Shown: in pieces, positions 51,334-60,000 of the stretch
Position numbering within the stretch: position 1 is the first letter of the stretch
Layout of the letters: each line of letters begins with the position of its first letter
Source: Apostichopus japonicus
Lineage: Eukaryota > Echinodermata > Holothuroidea > Aspidochirotida > Stichopodidae
Length of the DNA: 60,000 bases
Assembly (NCBI RefSeq): GCF_037975245.1
Contig: NC_092574.1
Location: 16,161,213 to 16,221,212, forward strand
Direction: 5' to 3'
Program-made: the position numbers and the translations under genes
The notes under the pieces: model-generated
What the model saw: the letters and a program-made list of their open reading frames with translations, nothing else
The model's database searches: none
What the model was told of the DNA's origin: nothing

Positions 51334-52393
51334 TGAGCTCATAATTGACGCACTTAAGGATATGAATAAAGATGTCTATCAACGAAAATTCCAAGTCACT
51401 CAACTGTATGCTTCTGGCATATGTATAGTTCTTCAGAAATGTAATATTCTCAAAATATCTATTGCTCTGTGACTACACAACATACAATTGAGAAGAATTT
51501 GACCACAACATGTCTGCGGTATACGTGTCAAGTCCTTTCATTCTAAATTGACACATTCGCCGTTAAGCTAACTAGGCTAATTGTAGTGAAGGCCTAGGCC
51601 TAAGTATACATCCATTGACTTTGAATGCTGTTTGCTATGATCTGAGCCTCTAAGTCTAAGCTCAGACAGGTTAGGTCCCATTGAGTACTAGTGGTATCAT
51701 ACTGAGGTAAGTTTGGTTATTTTTGGGGAGTAAGATTTCCAATGCCCAAAAATATGTGCAAAACTGTGGGGAGGGTGTTAAAAGCTAGATTAAACAACAG
51801 TTTGATCAGCATAATACCTGAAATGGATCAAAACTCATCTAATATGTAATTTGGCTGCAAAAAGTTTAGGATGACTGCTGTATCGTTGCTAGTAATATTT
51901 GAAGGTGCATCAATTACGAAGGTGCGTCAATTACGAAGCCTTTATAATTTTGTACTAGGCCTAGCCTATATTACTAATTCGTACCGTGGCGTAACGCTAG
52001 GCCTAGCCTATCACACATAGTTTCTGCGTCTCAACGCCTAACCTACCGATACCAACGCAGTAAGTTTTGTGTGTGTGTGTGACGAACAGTTAAAAACACA
52101 TCCATTGGTTTGATTAGTTCCATTTTAATAATTTTTTTATAAAACCTTCCGTTTTATTTTGCGTCAATTACTCCTTACTACCAGCAGTGCCACAATGTTA
52201 TTTTGTAAACTCTTTCATATAGGGCATTAGTGGTATTCATGACCGCTCGATTCACCGACGCTTCAATGAAAAGGTCGCCAATAGCAAAGAAGGATATATT
52301 GCCTTGGCTACTATTTTGGCGGGCAGTCAAATTGGTGCGCCGATTGCACACGATACACTGTTTTCTCAAAAAGCTGCATACAATGACCACCCG

Positions 52394-52884
52394 TATGGAA
52401 AGCCGTTTTAACATTTAAAAATAAGGAATTTCAGATATCTCGAAATAATTTCAGATATCTCAAATTAAATTACAGATATCTACAATTTATTTAAGATATC
52501 TACAAATAATTGCAGATATCTTAAAATCAATTTCAGATATCTCGAAATACCAGGGAATTTCAGACATCTGAAATTCAATTCGAGATATCTCGAATTCAAT
52601 TTCAGATATCTCGAATTCAATTTCAGATATCTCGAAGTTCAGTTTCAGATATCTCGAATTCAAGTTTAGATATCTGAATTAGAATTTCAGATATCTCGAA
52701 ATCTATTTTAGATATCTCGAATTCAATTTTAGATATCTCGAATTCAATTTCAGATATCTGAATTAGAATTCTAGATATCTCGAAATCTATTTTAGATATC
52801 TCGAATTCAATTTCAGATATCTGAAATAAGAAACAATTTCAGATATCTAAAATTCCCGATTAAATGTTAAAATGGCTTTCCATA
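52394..52884. mobile_element. TATGGAA-terminus foldback element with palindromic AGATATCT array
   Basis: Inverted ends TATGGAAAGCCGTTTTAACA and its near-complement (TGTTAAAATGGCTTTCCATA), flanked by perfect 6-bp CACCCG (52388-52393 and 52885-52890). The interior is about 20 degenerate copies of a roughly 20-bp unit, AATTTCAGATATCTCGAATT, each centred on the palindrome AGATATCT. No coding capacity. Confidence 0.82.
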
Positions 52885-52969
52885 CACCCGACCACCGAAG
52901 GTCATATTGCCGTGACTCCAACGCCATTTCGTCGTTTGAGAAATAACCATGGTTAAACAAAATAGCTAT

Positions 52970-53045
52970 AGCAGAGCTGGCGAGGATTCGGTCCTCGGGC
53001 CTCTGGGGGTAAGTTCCCAGCACGCTTTCGCTGCGCCACTATGCT
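52970..53045 (-). tRNA. Initiator-Met tRNA-like pseudogene or SINE head
   Basis: The minus strand reads AGCATAGTGGCGCAGCGAAA then GCGTGCTGGG..CCCAGAGG, CGAGGACCGAATCCTCG and CTCTGCT. D arm and acceptor strand match eukaryotic initiator-Met tRNA (AGCAGAGTGGCGCAGCGGAA). The anticodon stem CTGGG/CCCAG is intact but its loop is 8 nt and lacks CAT, and the acceptor stem has one mismatch, so it cannot be a working initiator tRNA. Confidence 0.65.
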
Positions 53046-53319
53046 TCAGTTTAAAATATAGCGGACACTTTCATGACGCATTTCATCTTATTGTATAATG
53101 TGCCTACTGAGAGAAAAACAAAATGTGCCTTTATATCAAATAAGCTGTTATCAGTGTACGCCATACGTGATGTGATTGAAACCAGAGAAAAGAAGAATTA
53201 TATTACTCTAAAAGGGAGATACAATACAGTCCATGTGCGATACGTGAAAAGAGAGGGGGAAATACCTTTTACTCTAAAAAAGGACAGAGAAGCAACCTGC
53301 AGAATGCAAAAGTGCATTG

Positions 53320-55181
53320 CAGCGACGTAGCCAGGAATTTGAAATGGGGGAGCACTTTTTGCGATTGATATGGATTTTCAAAGTTGTAGGCACGATTATG
53401 GCTTCTTTCGCGAGTTCCTGCTTGCGGGAAGATCACATATACATACATACATACATTATCTGAGCGGAGCGCCACCATCGGTAGGCGCGGAGCGTACAAG
53501 AAAATTTTTGGTTTTACAAACCCCCCCAGATGGCCGGAAACGGCCCTTCCCGAGTGTTCATTCTGGTTCCCTGGCCTCTTGCTATCTTGAGACACCTCAT
53601 TCAATATCACTTTTAAACCCGAAAAACAAATGAGTTAAAATAGTACGTAATTCAATACTACCTAATGTATTTAAAATTAGCAAGGTACATGTACAGAGTA
53701 GTCTTACGTTTCAACTTTTGATACTTATAGATACAAAGATAGGCCTGAAATGTCTTTGTTACAACTATAGCCAGTAATTGTCTTTGATACAACTGTAGCT
53801 ATTAAATGTCTAATTCAATACTACATATTTAAAATTAGCAAGGTACATGTACAGAGTAGTCTTACGTTTCAACTTCTGATACTTATAGATACAAAGATAG
53901 GCCTGAATTGTCTTTGATACAACTGTAGCTATTAAATGTCTAATTCAATACTACATAATGCATTTAAAATTAGCAAGGTTCATGTACAGAGTAGTCTTAC
54001 GTTTCAACTTCTGATACTTATAGATACAAAGATAGGCCTGAAATGTCTTTGATATAACTATAGCCAGTAATTGTCTTTGATACAACTGTAGCTATTAAAT
54101 GTTTAAGTTAGCATAATAAGAGAAGGCGAGAGGTATCCGACGATTGCAATCTGATGCAAATTTCTCAACTGTTTTCTCAACTGAAATATTATCTGCGTAA
54201 ACGGGTTCTTAACTACATGTTAAAAAACTGACAAGATCGGATCCTAGTCTTTTTCGGCGGGTAGAGTGTTGAATGAAACGGCACGCGATAGAAATGACAG
54301 CCTATAGATGACAGAAGAATAGGTCACCTAATTTAGCCATATTCTTGCTACGTTCATTTTAGTTTTTCCTGTCTATAGACTCTTAAACTCGTCCAGCAAG
54401 CTTATCGATTTGAATTATGGGTGTTTTAAAAAAAAAAAATAACTTGGCCAAAAAAAATGTAGGCCCGGGCCTACAGTGCTACATACTGGCTACGCCCCTG
54501 ATCATATGATATCATAATCAGCAGATTTTGTTTCCTGTTTGAATTCTGTTACATGTTCTTTTACATAATATATCAGAAAGACAAACATAGTGCTCTTTTA
54601 CAATTTTTTCCAGTAGGATGATTCTTGTTTATTGTCCAATGTCTGGACTTTAATACATTTGACGAACTTAACTGATGGACAATATAAACTTTCATATTTT
54701 GTAATATTGCCAGATATGCAGTGGCCTAAAAACAAATATCGTTATCGCAGTGTATTAGCAGTGTAATAATTATTACAGGAAGTGCGTATCACGTACGATT
54801 GCTAGTAACATGCTGTTCGTGCAACACCTTAGGACGACTCATTGAACGAACGTTGTCGACGTTGTTGTGCATACAGTTCGTGACATTCCATAGAGTGCGG
54901 TTAGGTAGGCAATATGTATTTTATTACACAGTGGCCAACTGTAGGCTTGTAATCGGCTATAAGCTAAATTTAGCTAATTGCATCTGCCAAACTAAGTAAG
55001 TAGTTGAATCAGTAGGCGTGAATGTTACTACGATTACAATCGAGTTAACGGAGCTGACGAGTATTCAAGACCAAAAGAGCACTGACAAAATACCATGCTA
55101 AAAAACGACAGTTTAAAAAAAAAACGACACTGAAAGGGTGGGGAGCGGTCGCTTCCCCTGCTCCCCCTGGCTACGTCCCTT
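53320..55181. mobile_element. hAT-like non-autonomous element with 8-bp target duplication
   Basis: Left end CAGCGACGTAGCCAGG, right end (complement) AAGGGACGTAGCCAGG, flanked by perfect GTGCATTG (53312-53319 and 55182-55189). Inside are a SINE tail fragment (53398-53456), the GCGGAGCGCCACCATCGG block shared with 45012-45700, three tandem copies of a roughly 150-bp unit (about 53640-54110) and another end-like CTGGCTACGCCCCTG at 54487-54501. No transposase seen. Confidence 0.82.
53640..54110. repeat. Tandem repeat, about 130-160-bp unit, 3 copies
   Basis: TTTAAAATTAGCAAGGTACA, TGTACAGAGTAGTCTTACGT and ATACAAAGATAGGCCTGAA recur three times inside the hAT-like element. Confidence 0.85.
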
Positions 55182-55190
55182 GTGCATTGT

Positions 55191-57379
55191 TATGGAACGC
55201 GGAAAGGGTCAACATGAGGCGCCGTCCAAATAGGAATGGTCGTTCGCTCAGAAACCGTCCACTTAGAGATCGCCGCTGAAATACAGCAGCCGTCCATTTT
55301 GTAATCGCTGCTTAACGCGAGGGGCCGTCCACTTAGAGATGGCCGTTGATACACAGGCCGTCTAATCAGAGATTGCCGCGAAAACACACCCACATTTTCG
55401 GGAACCGTCAATTTAGAAATGGCCGTTTACTTAGAAACCGCCGCGACAGAGAAATGGTCGTGATTCAGAAATCGTCCATTCACAGATCGCCCACTCAGAG
55501 ATCGTCGTCTCAGAGATCGTCCATTTGAGTGCCAGTCAAACTTGCATATTTATATCGTGGGCGAGCGTGAACTTTTCAATCACAGAGTCGAGGTGCGTCG
55601 GCCGTTCGCACTCGTACTCGTTCATTGAATTTTCAATCACAAATTAAAATGGATCAAACGATGATATACAATTCGAGGAATTTGTGAAAATCGGTTTCAA
55701 CAACAGAAGAACGGCAGATTTGCTTGATTGCAGTGAATCACCTGTTACAAAAGGAGGTGTGCTTCTTTAGGCCTCTGGAAAAAAAAGATGGATCTTTCGC
55801 AATACAAACCTAACGTTAGTATGATGAGTATATGAGTACGGTGCTGGTATTCCTCAGCTTGCGGCCAATCCCCAATACTAGACTTGATCCTCATACTTAT
55901 TTGTTTTGATCCATTTCATACAGTGTCGGTTCGTACTCAATCTCCGGGAGTTTGTACATGTTGAGACGACGTACAATAAAGTCCATTAGTATTTTTAATT
56001 AATAATTCGTGATTACAATTTTCCCCAAAATTATTGATTTGTTAGTACGAATGATAATTTGCTGTAATGAAATACTTGTATGTTTTAATGAAATATTACT
56101 TGTTAAAAATGAGTTATTACTTCATAATGATGAATTATTAATTTTTAACAACTAATGTCGTATTAATAAGTACCACAAATGAAGAATTTTTAACTTGCAA
56201 TTATATACACATTTTTATTTCAAACGTATTGTAATTTCTTTAAATGATTATTGACTTGTTAATACAATTGATTTGTTTTAATGATATACTATTACATTTG
56301 TCATGAAACGTTACTTGGTAACACTGAATTTACTAATTCATAGTAAGGGATCATTAAGTTATTACAATGTTTTGTAAATTTGTAACAGTTAGTGGAATTA
56401 CTATTGTGTAACGCCTATAGTATTTCATAGTTACAATTTATTAATTCATTATTGTAAATTAAAAATTAAATGTTTACATCTGTAGTTACAAGGGTTAACA
56501 GTTATGATCATCTATGGTCATCATTATGATACACATCACACTTTTCCATGGCCAAGAATATGTTATATTTGATGCTCAGTTACTGAAGCATATACATGCT
56601 AAGTCATCACTTTCTTTTATTTTGACAAATGCTGAGCACATGAATGGTCAAATCTCGGTCAAATTGATTAGACCAATGAAAAAAAAAAAACTGGGACTAG
56701 CGACGGATGTTACTACTTTCCAAATTAGTTATTCCTGTTTGTCTATGAGTTGCCTGTTCCCTTTCGAAGTTACGGGAAACTTCTTCGGCATTTTCGACCC
56801 CCAACGTGTAAATTATTTCTTCCATTTTATTTCTTTTGGATTCTTGAAACAAGTTCATTGCATGTGGTCCTCGGTGTACCGAGACGAAATTACTCTCCTG
56901 AAAAAAGGGAGGGGCGCCGCAGGGCCGACTTGAATGAAGCGGGAACAACAGCGTTCTACTGTAACAGCTCGGTGTACGTTACTGGGCGGGAGCACAGCCG
57001 GTTAATAGTCCACGCCCACTTAATGCATACGTATATAGACATTGTAAAGGGAGGACGAATTCTAAGTAGGCGCGGCTCAGCATCGACCGGCGATTTGTAA
57101 GTGGACGATTTCTGAGTCAACGGCTATTTCTGAATGAACGGTTTCTGTACTTCAACGACGATTTCAAAATTGGAGTCTGTTGCATTTGAGCAACGATCTC
57201 TAAGTAAACGGTCTCTGAGTGGACGACCATCTCTGAGTGGACGGCGCCTCACGTTAAACGGCAATTTATAAGTGGGCGGCTGCTTGCATTTGAGCGGCGA
57301 TCTCTAAGTGAACGGTTTCTGGGTGAACGACCATTTCTAAGTGGACGGCGCCTCACGTTGACCCTTTCCGCGTTCCATA
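55191..57379. mobile_element. Large TU/foldback-like element with arms of 15-bp tandem repeats
   Basis: Inverted ends TATGGAACGCGGAAAGGGTC and complement, flanked by 6-bp CATTGT (55185-55190 and 57380-57385). Each arm (about 55200-55530 and 57060-57360) is made of degenerate 15-18-bp units; a clean stretch at 55466-55525 reads CAGAAATCGTCCATT, CACAGATCGCCCACT, CAGAGATCGTCGTCT, CAGAGATCGTCCATT. The right arm holds the complementary units. The core (55540-57050) has no recognisable gene; its longest open frame, 139 codons, resembles nothing I know. The design recalls sea-urchin TU elements, whose outer arms are 15-bp tandem repeats. Confidence 0.78.
55960..56490. repeat. AT-rich core of the foldback element with degenerate short repeats
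   Basis: Many variants of AATGAAATATTACTTGTTA and TAATTATTAA in both orientations. Its base composition is very different from the GC-richer arms. Confidence 0.5.
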
Positions 57380-57419
57380 CATTGTGTTTTCGATGATGTA
57401 ACATGAATCTGACGTAATG

Positions 57420-58215
57420 TAGTAATTTGTTACAAGGGTTTCACAATTTGACTTCTGATGACCCTAAATGACCTTTGACCTCCACCAAAAACAATCGGCT
57501 TCTTTAACTCAATGTGGTACTTCTATACAATAAATTAGTGGTTGGCCCAAGTTTCCGCTAGTATTGAGATATCCCAAGTTTTTCACAATTTGACCCCTGG
57601 TGACCCCAAATGACCTTTACCAGCACCAACGGTTTCTTTTATACAATTTGGTACTCCTACACACCAAATATGAGGTCTGCCATGCAAGGATCCCCTTCTT
57701 GAGATATCGTGTTTACGAGGTTTTCACATTTTGATCCCTGGTGACCCAAAATAACCATTGACCTCTGCCAAAAACAATAGACTTCTTGTACTAAATGTGG
57801 TACTTTTACACACTAAATATGAGGTCTGCCCAAGCTTTTCTTCTTGAGAAATCGTGTTTACAAGGTTTTCACAATTTGACCCCTGGTGACCCCCAAATGA
57901 CCTTTGACTTCCACCAAAAACAATAGGCCTCTCATGTGGTACTTCTACACACTAACTATGAAGTTGGTCCGAACTTCTCTTCTAAAGATATCGTGTTTAC
58001 AAAGTTTTCACAATTTGACCCCAGGTGACCCCAAATGACATTTGACCTCCACCAAAAACAATAGGCTACTTGTACATAATGTGGTACATCTACACTTTAA
58101 ATATGAAATTGGTCTGACCTTCCCTTCTTGAGATATCGTGTTTACAAGCTGGGCGTCACAAACGCACACACATTCACACGCACACACATACATACACACA
58201 CACGCCATCAGGAAT
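57420..58215. repeat. Tandem repeat, about 140-bp unit, 5 copies, ending in CA run
   Basis: Units contain CACAATTTGACCCCTGGTGA, CCAAATGACCTTTGACCTCC, ACCAAAAACAATAGGC and GAGATATCGTGTTTACAAG. The terminal GTTTACAAGCTGGGCGTCAC and CA microsatellite match the 3' end of the CGTTTGACC family at 24.7 and 41.4 kb. Confidence 0.88.
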
Positions 58216-58936
58216 GCAAAAGTTACGATAATCATCGAAACCAAATAGGACAATTTAATTGGTATGTGTGTTAATTATGACAGCAGGAAATATTGACCCT
58301 TGAAACTAAACACGCTATAAAAGTTTGCAAAGTCTTCGATGTGGATAGGGGATAGTGTACTGTGGACCCATCTTATATATTGTTTATGACAGCATTTGGA
58401 ATTTCTTCAGTTGTTACCATTTCATAAGACATTCATTTGGACTAACATGTACGTTGTAAACTCAAACCGTTATTGTAAATAGATACAACCAGCTGAGTTG
58501 CGGTTCGATGACCGACGAGAGTGGTTATTCGATGATGAACGTGAAATTCGATCTAGCGTGATTGTAACATATAACCTGATGTAATTTAGAACAAACCTGT
58601 ATAAAGTTCATATGGAGATTGATATATGTCACAACTTCCGTGGGATAATACAAAATGGCACCCTCTAGGGCACCTCTGTTGCGACCCCGGGTTTTCCTTG
58701 CCATGGCCTTCAAAGCCGATAAAATACAATTTTAGATAGATTCAGGGAAGTAAACTCAAAGGACCAAAAGACTACTGAGAGGTTTCTGAAGTTAACAAAA
58801 ACGATATATTTACAATGATACGATCTCTACTGATTTGTACAGGGATTATTGGTTCTAGAAATTTGGAATATTACAGACAGATTTTACAATATTATACGGC
58901 CGTTAAATTTTTAAAAGATTACTTAACTTATCTTAC

Positions 58937-59262
58937 GCGGCGCGTGCCGGCTCTCGGTTCCTTTCGTAGCTGTTCTGACCTCCTTGCGTCACCAACAACG
59001 ATGTCGGGAGTATCCCTCGTAGGCTGGTATCCCGTGACTTGGTCAGGAGCAAAACCGTTCCCCGCTGGTCCAATTCGACTCAACGTTTGTATCCCAAGGA
59101 TGGCTTCCTCCTGAGTGAACTCCGAAAAACTCTGCCGAAGTCACGCCTGTCCCGGTTAAACGACGCACCAATCTAATAAACAAACAGTCCACCGGTTCCT
59201 CCGTCCGTCCTCTCGATAATTAATCTTTTATCTCAGATGAATTTCTTCTCACAATAGATCGG
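58937..59262 (-). other. Candidate non-coding first exon or unrecognised open segment
   Basis: A 68-codon open frame without Met (58937-59140) ends in a donor-like GTAAGATAAG. There is no ATG on this strand between 58940 and 59300. About 30 bp upstream of 59262 lies a TATA-like box. This could be a 5' untranslated exon or chance; no protein family was recognised. Confidence 0.25.
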
Positions 59263-59288
59263 AAAACTCCAAATCACCGAAAATATCT

Positions 59289-59301
59289 CTTTTTATATAT
59301 A
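59289..59301 (-). promoter_or_regulatory. TATA-like box, minus strand
   Basis: Reads TATATATAAAAAG on the minus strand, near-consensus. It precedes the open segment at 58937-59262. No supporting transcript evidence. Confidence 0.3.
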
Positions 59302-59620
59302 GCCGGGTTTAATCTCCCGAAAGTTCTTTTCCAGGAATCCTGACGGAAAAACATCGAGAATCATCCATGTCTCGAAGATACGACTGACAGTTCAACGTTC
59401 ATTGGTCGACGATATCCGGTCACCTGCTAAAAATAACTTCCCGTATGTTCTGGAAATTTGTAATCGCTAATACCGAATAGCGCCATCATTTCCCGTCGCT
59501 TTCAGAAAAATTAAACACGGTTATCAGTCACGACGAGTGACCTACTTATCACCCAGACCAGCGTATACTGAATACACGTACAATGAATACAGTCGTTCGT
59601 GACAATATATAACTACAGCG

Positions 59621-59631
59621 TATATAAAAAG
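59621..59631 (+). promoter_or_regulatory. TATA-like box, plus strand
   Basis: Reads TATATAAAAAG on the plus strand, 320 bp from and diverging from the minus-strand box. No coding sequence follows within the window. Confidence 0.25.
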
Positions 59632-59867
59632 AGGGCAGGGGATATGCCTACCCAACCCCCACCCTCACTTCGCCTGAAATTTATCCCTGGCAATCAATGA
59701 ACATTAACAAATTAGCCAGAAAATCAAGTTATTAGAAACTAAATGCGCTCACTGTTTCATGGTACATCGTTCATTCTTACTGCCCATTGCACAAACTCGA
59801 CGGGGTTCTGGCGTCGTCGCTGGATGTAGGTCGAGGGTGCGTCTGAAGCTTGGTTATGCCATGGAGG

Positions 59868-60000
59868 CAGTGGCGGCGGAACCGGGGGGGGGGGCTTGGG
59901 GGGGGGGCTCAGCCCCCAATAAAAAAGTTGAGGGGGCAAATGCATGATAAGCCCCCCCAATATTTACCAAGGCTCCGAAACGTGCATCTGCCCATTTTTC
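59868..60000. mobile_element. hAT-like element end, cut by window edge
   Basis: Starts CAGTGGCGGCGGAACCGGGG and continues as the complement of 46250-46380 (GGGGGCAAATGCATGATAAG, CAATATTTACCAAGGCTCCG). It is a second copy of the outer element at 44965-46380; the rest lies beyond the right edge. Confidence 0.85.

Larger units (their letters stand above)
49774..60000. other. 10 kb without recognised coding exons
   Basis: Upstream of the micro-exon I found no VWA, sushi or signal-peptide exon on the minus strand. The region is largely repeats and mobile elements as listed; 51340-52390 and 58260-58930 are otherwise featureless, apart from TAGGCCTA words. The region is either a long intron of the same gene or its upstream flank. 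Confidence 0.55.

Noticed and set aside
53269-53633. Overlapping open frames of 87 and 113 codons
   Set aside because: They run across a transposon border, a SINE tail and a shared repeat block; no conserved protein.
54487-54501. CTGGCTACGCCCCTG as right end of a hAT-like element starting at 53320
   Set aside because: The following 8 bp do not match GTGCATTG, while the end at 55181 is followed by a perfect copy. It may be a remnant of another element.
56514-56933. 139-codon plus-strand open frame in the foldback element
   Set aside because: Low-complexity, no recognisable transposase or other domain, and no good start context. Not supported as a gene.
58525-58713. 62-codon minus-strand open frame starting MKAMARKTRGRNRG
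   Set aside because: Short, no recognised domain and no splice-site support.
59757-59960. Proline-rich minus-strand open frame of 67 codons
   Set aside because: It is the translation of the G-rich end of a hAT-like element copy.

Overview
The window is animal genomic DNA: AT-rich, dense in microsatellites, minisatellites, tRNA-derived SINEs and small DNA transposons, with short exons (27-602 nt) separated by introns of 0.1-9 kb. Extracellular mosaic domains, the TAGGCCTA-type intergenic words and the repeat style suggest a marine invertebrate deuterostome, most likely an echinoderm. The species is an inference; nothing in the window fixes it.

One gene occupies about 1.5-49.8 kb on the minus strand. 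I could place 46 exons by consensus AG/GT splice sites, and their reading phases agree at every junction except one. Together they give about 8,955 nt (about 2,985 codons) of an internal part of a secreted protein with the domain order of SVEP1/polydom (sushi, HYR, GCC2/ephrin-receptor-like, EGF, pentraxin). From 5' to 3' (right to left): a 27-nt micro-exon; seven HYR domains interleaved with sixteen sushi domains (48.3-21.5 kb); a 602-nt linker exon with two furin-like sites (20.6-21.2 kb); a GCC2/GCC3 block (15.4-19.5 kb); about 21 EGF domains (3.2-14.5 kb); and the first two exons of a pentraxin/LamG domain (1.6-2.5 kb). The start (signal peptide, VWA and first sushi domains in SVEP1) should lie right of the window, and the end (rest of the pentraxin and later sushi domains) left of it. 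Compared with vertebrate SVEP1, both the HYR/sushi part and the EGF part look expanded. One junction fails: half an EGF domain is missing between 6,426 and 5,194, where about 1.2 kb of repeat-like DNA sits.

The introns carry large tandem arrays: a 47-bp unit at 7.0-7.4 kb, 232-bp at 10.95-11.85, 29-bp at 17.4-18.7, a GA-rich array of about 120 bp at 22.9-23.8, 126-bp at 29.5-31.1 and 72-bp at 31.2-32.4. The last is remarkable because its unit contains the 3' end and 5' splice site of a HYR exon, so that splice donor is repeated about 17 times in the intron.

From 38.9 kb rightwards the DNA is rich in mobile elements whose ends and target-site duplications can be read directly: a 637-bp foldback element with a 9-bp duplication; nested hAT-like elements (44,965-46,380 and 45,283-46,012); another hAT-like element (53,320-55,181); and two elements with TATGGAA...TTCCATA termini, 6-bp duplications and internal arrays of short repeats (52,394-52,884 and 55,191-57,379), which may form an undescribed foldback family. 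At least five tRNA-derived SINE copies and an initiator-Met-tRNA-like pseudogene are also present. No coding exon was recognised between 49.8 and 60 kb; a candidate TATA pair near 59.3-59.6 kb is weak evidence for a promoter.

Introns not listed separately (for example 9,999-10,486, 13,867-14,329, 35,274-35,845, 36,912-37,333, 37,541-38,234, 41,673-42,021, 42,214-42,576, 46,604-46,969, 47,147-47,776) hold only AT-rich sequence in which I see nothing specific.
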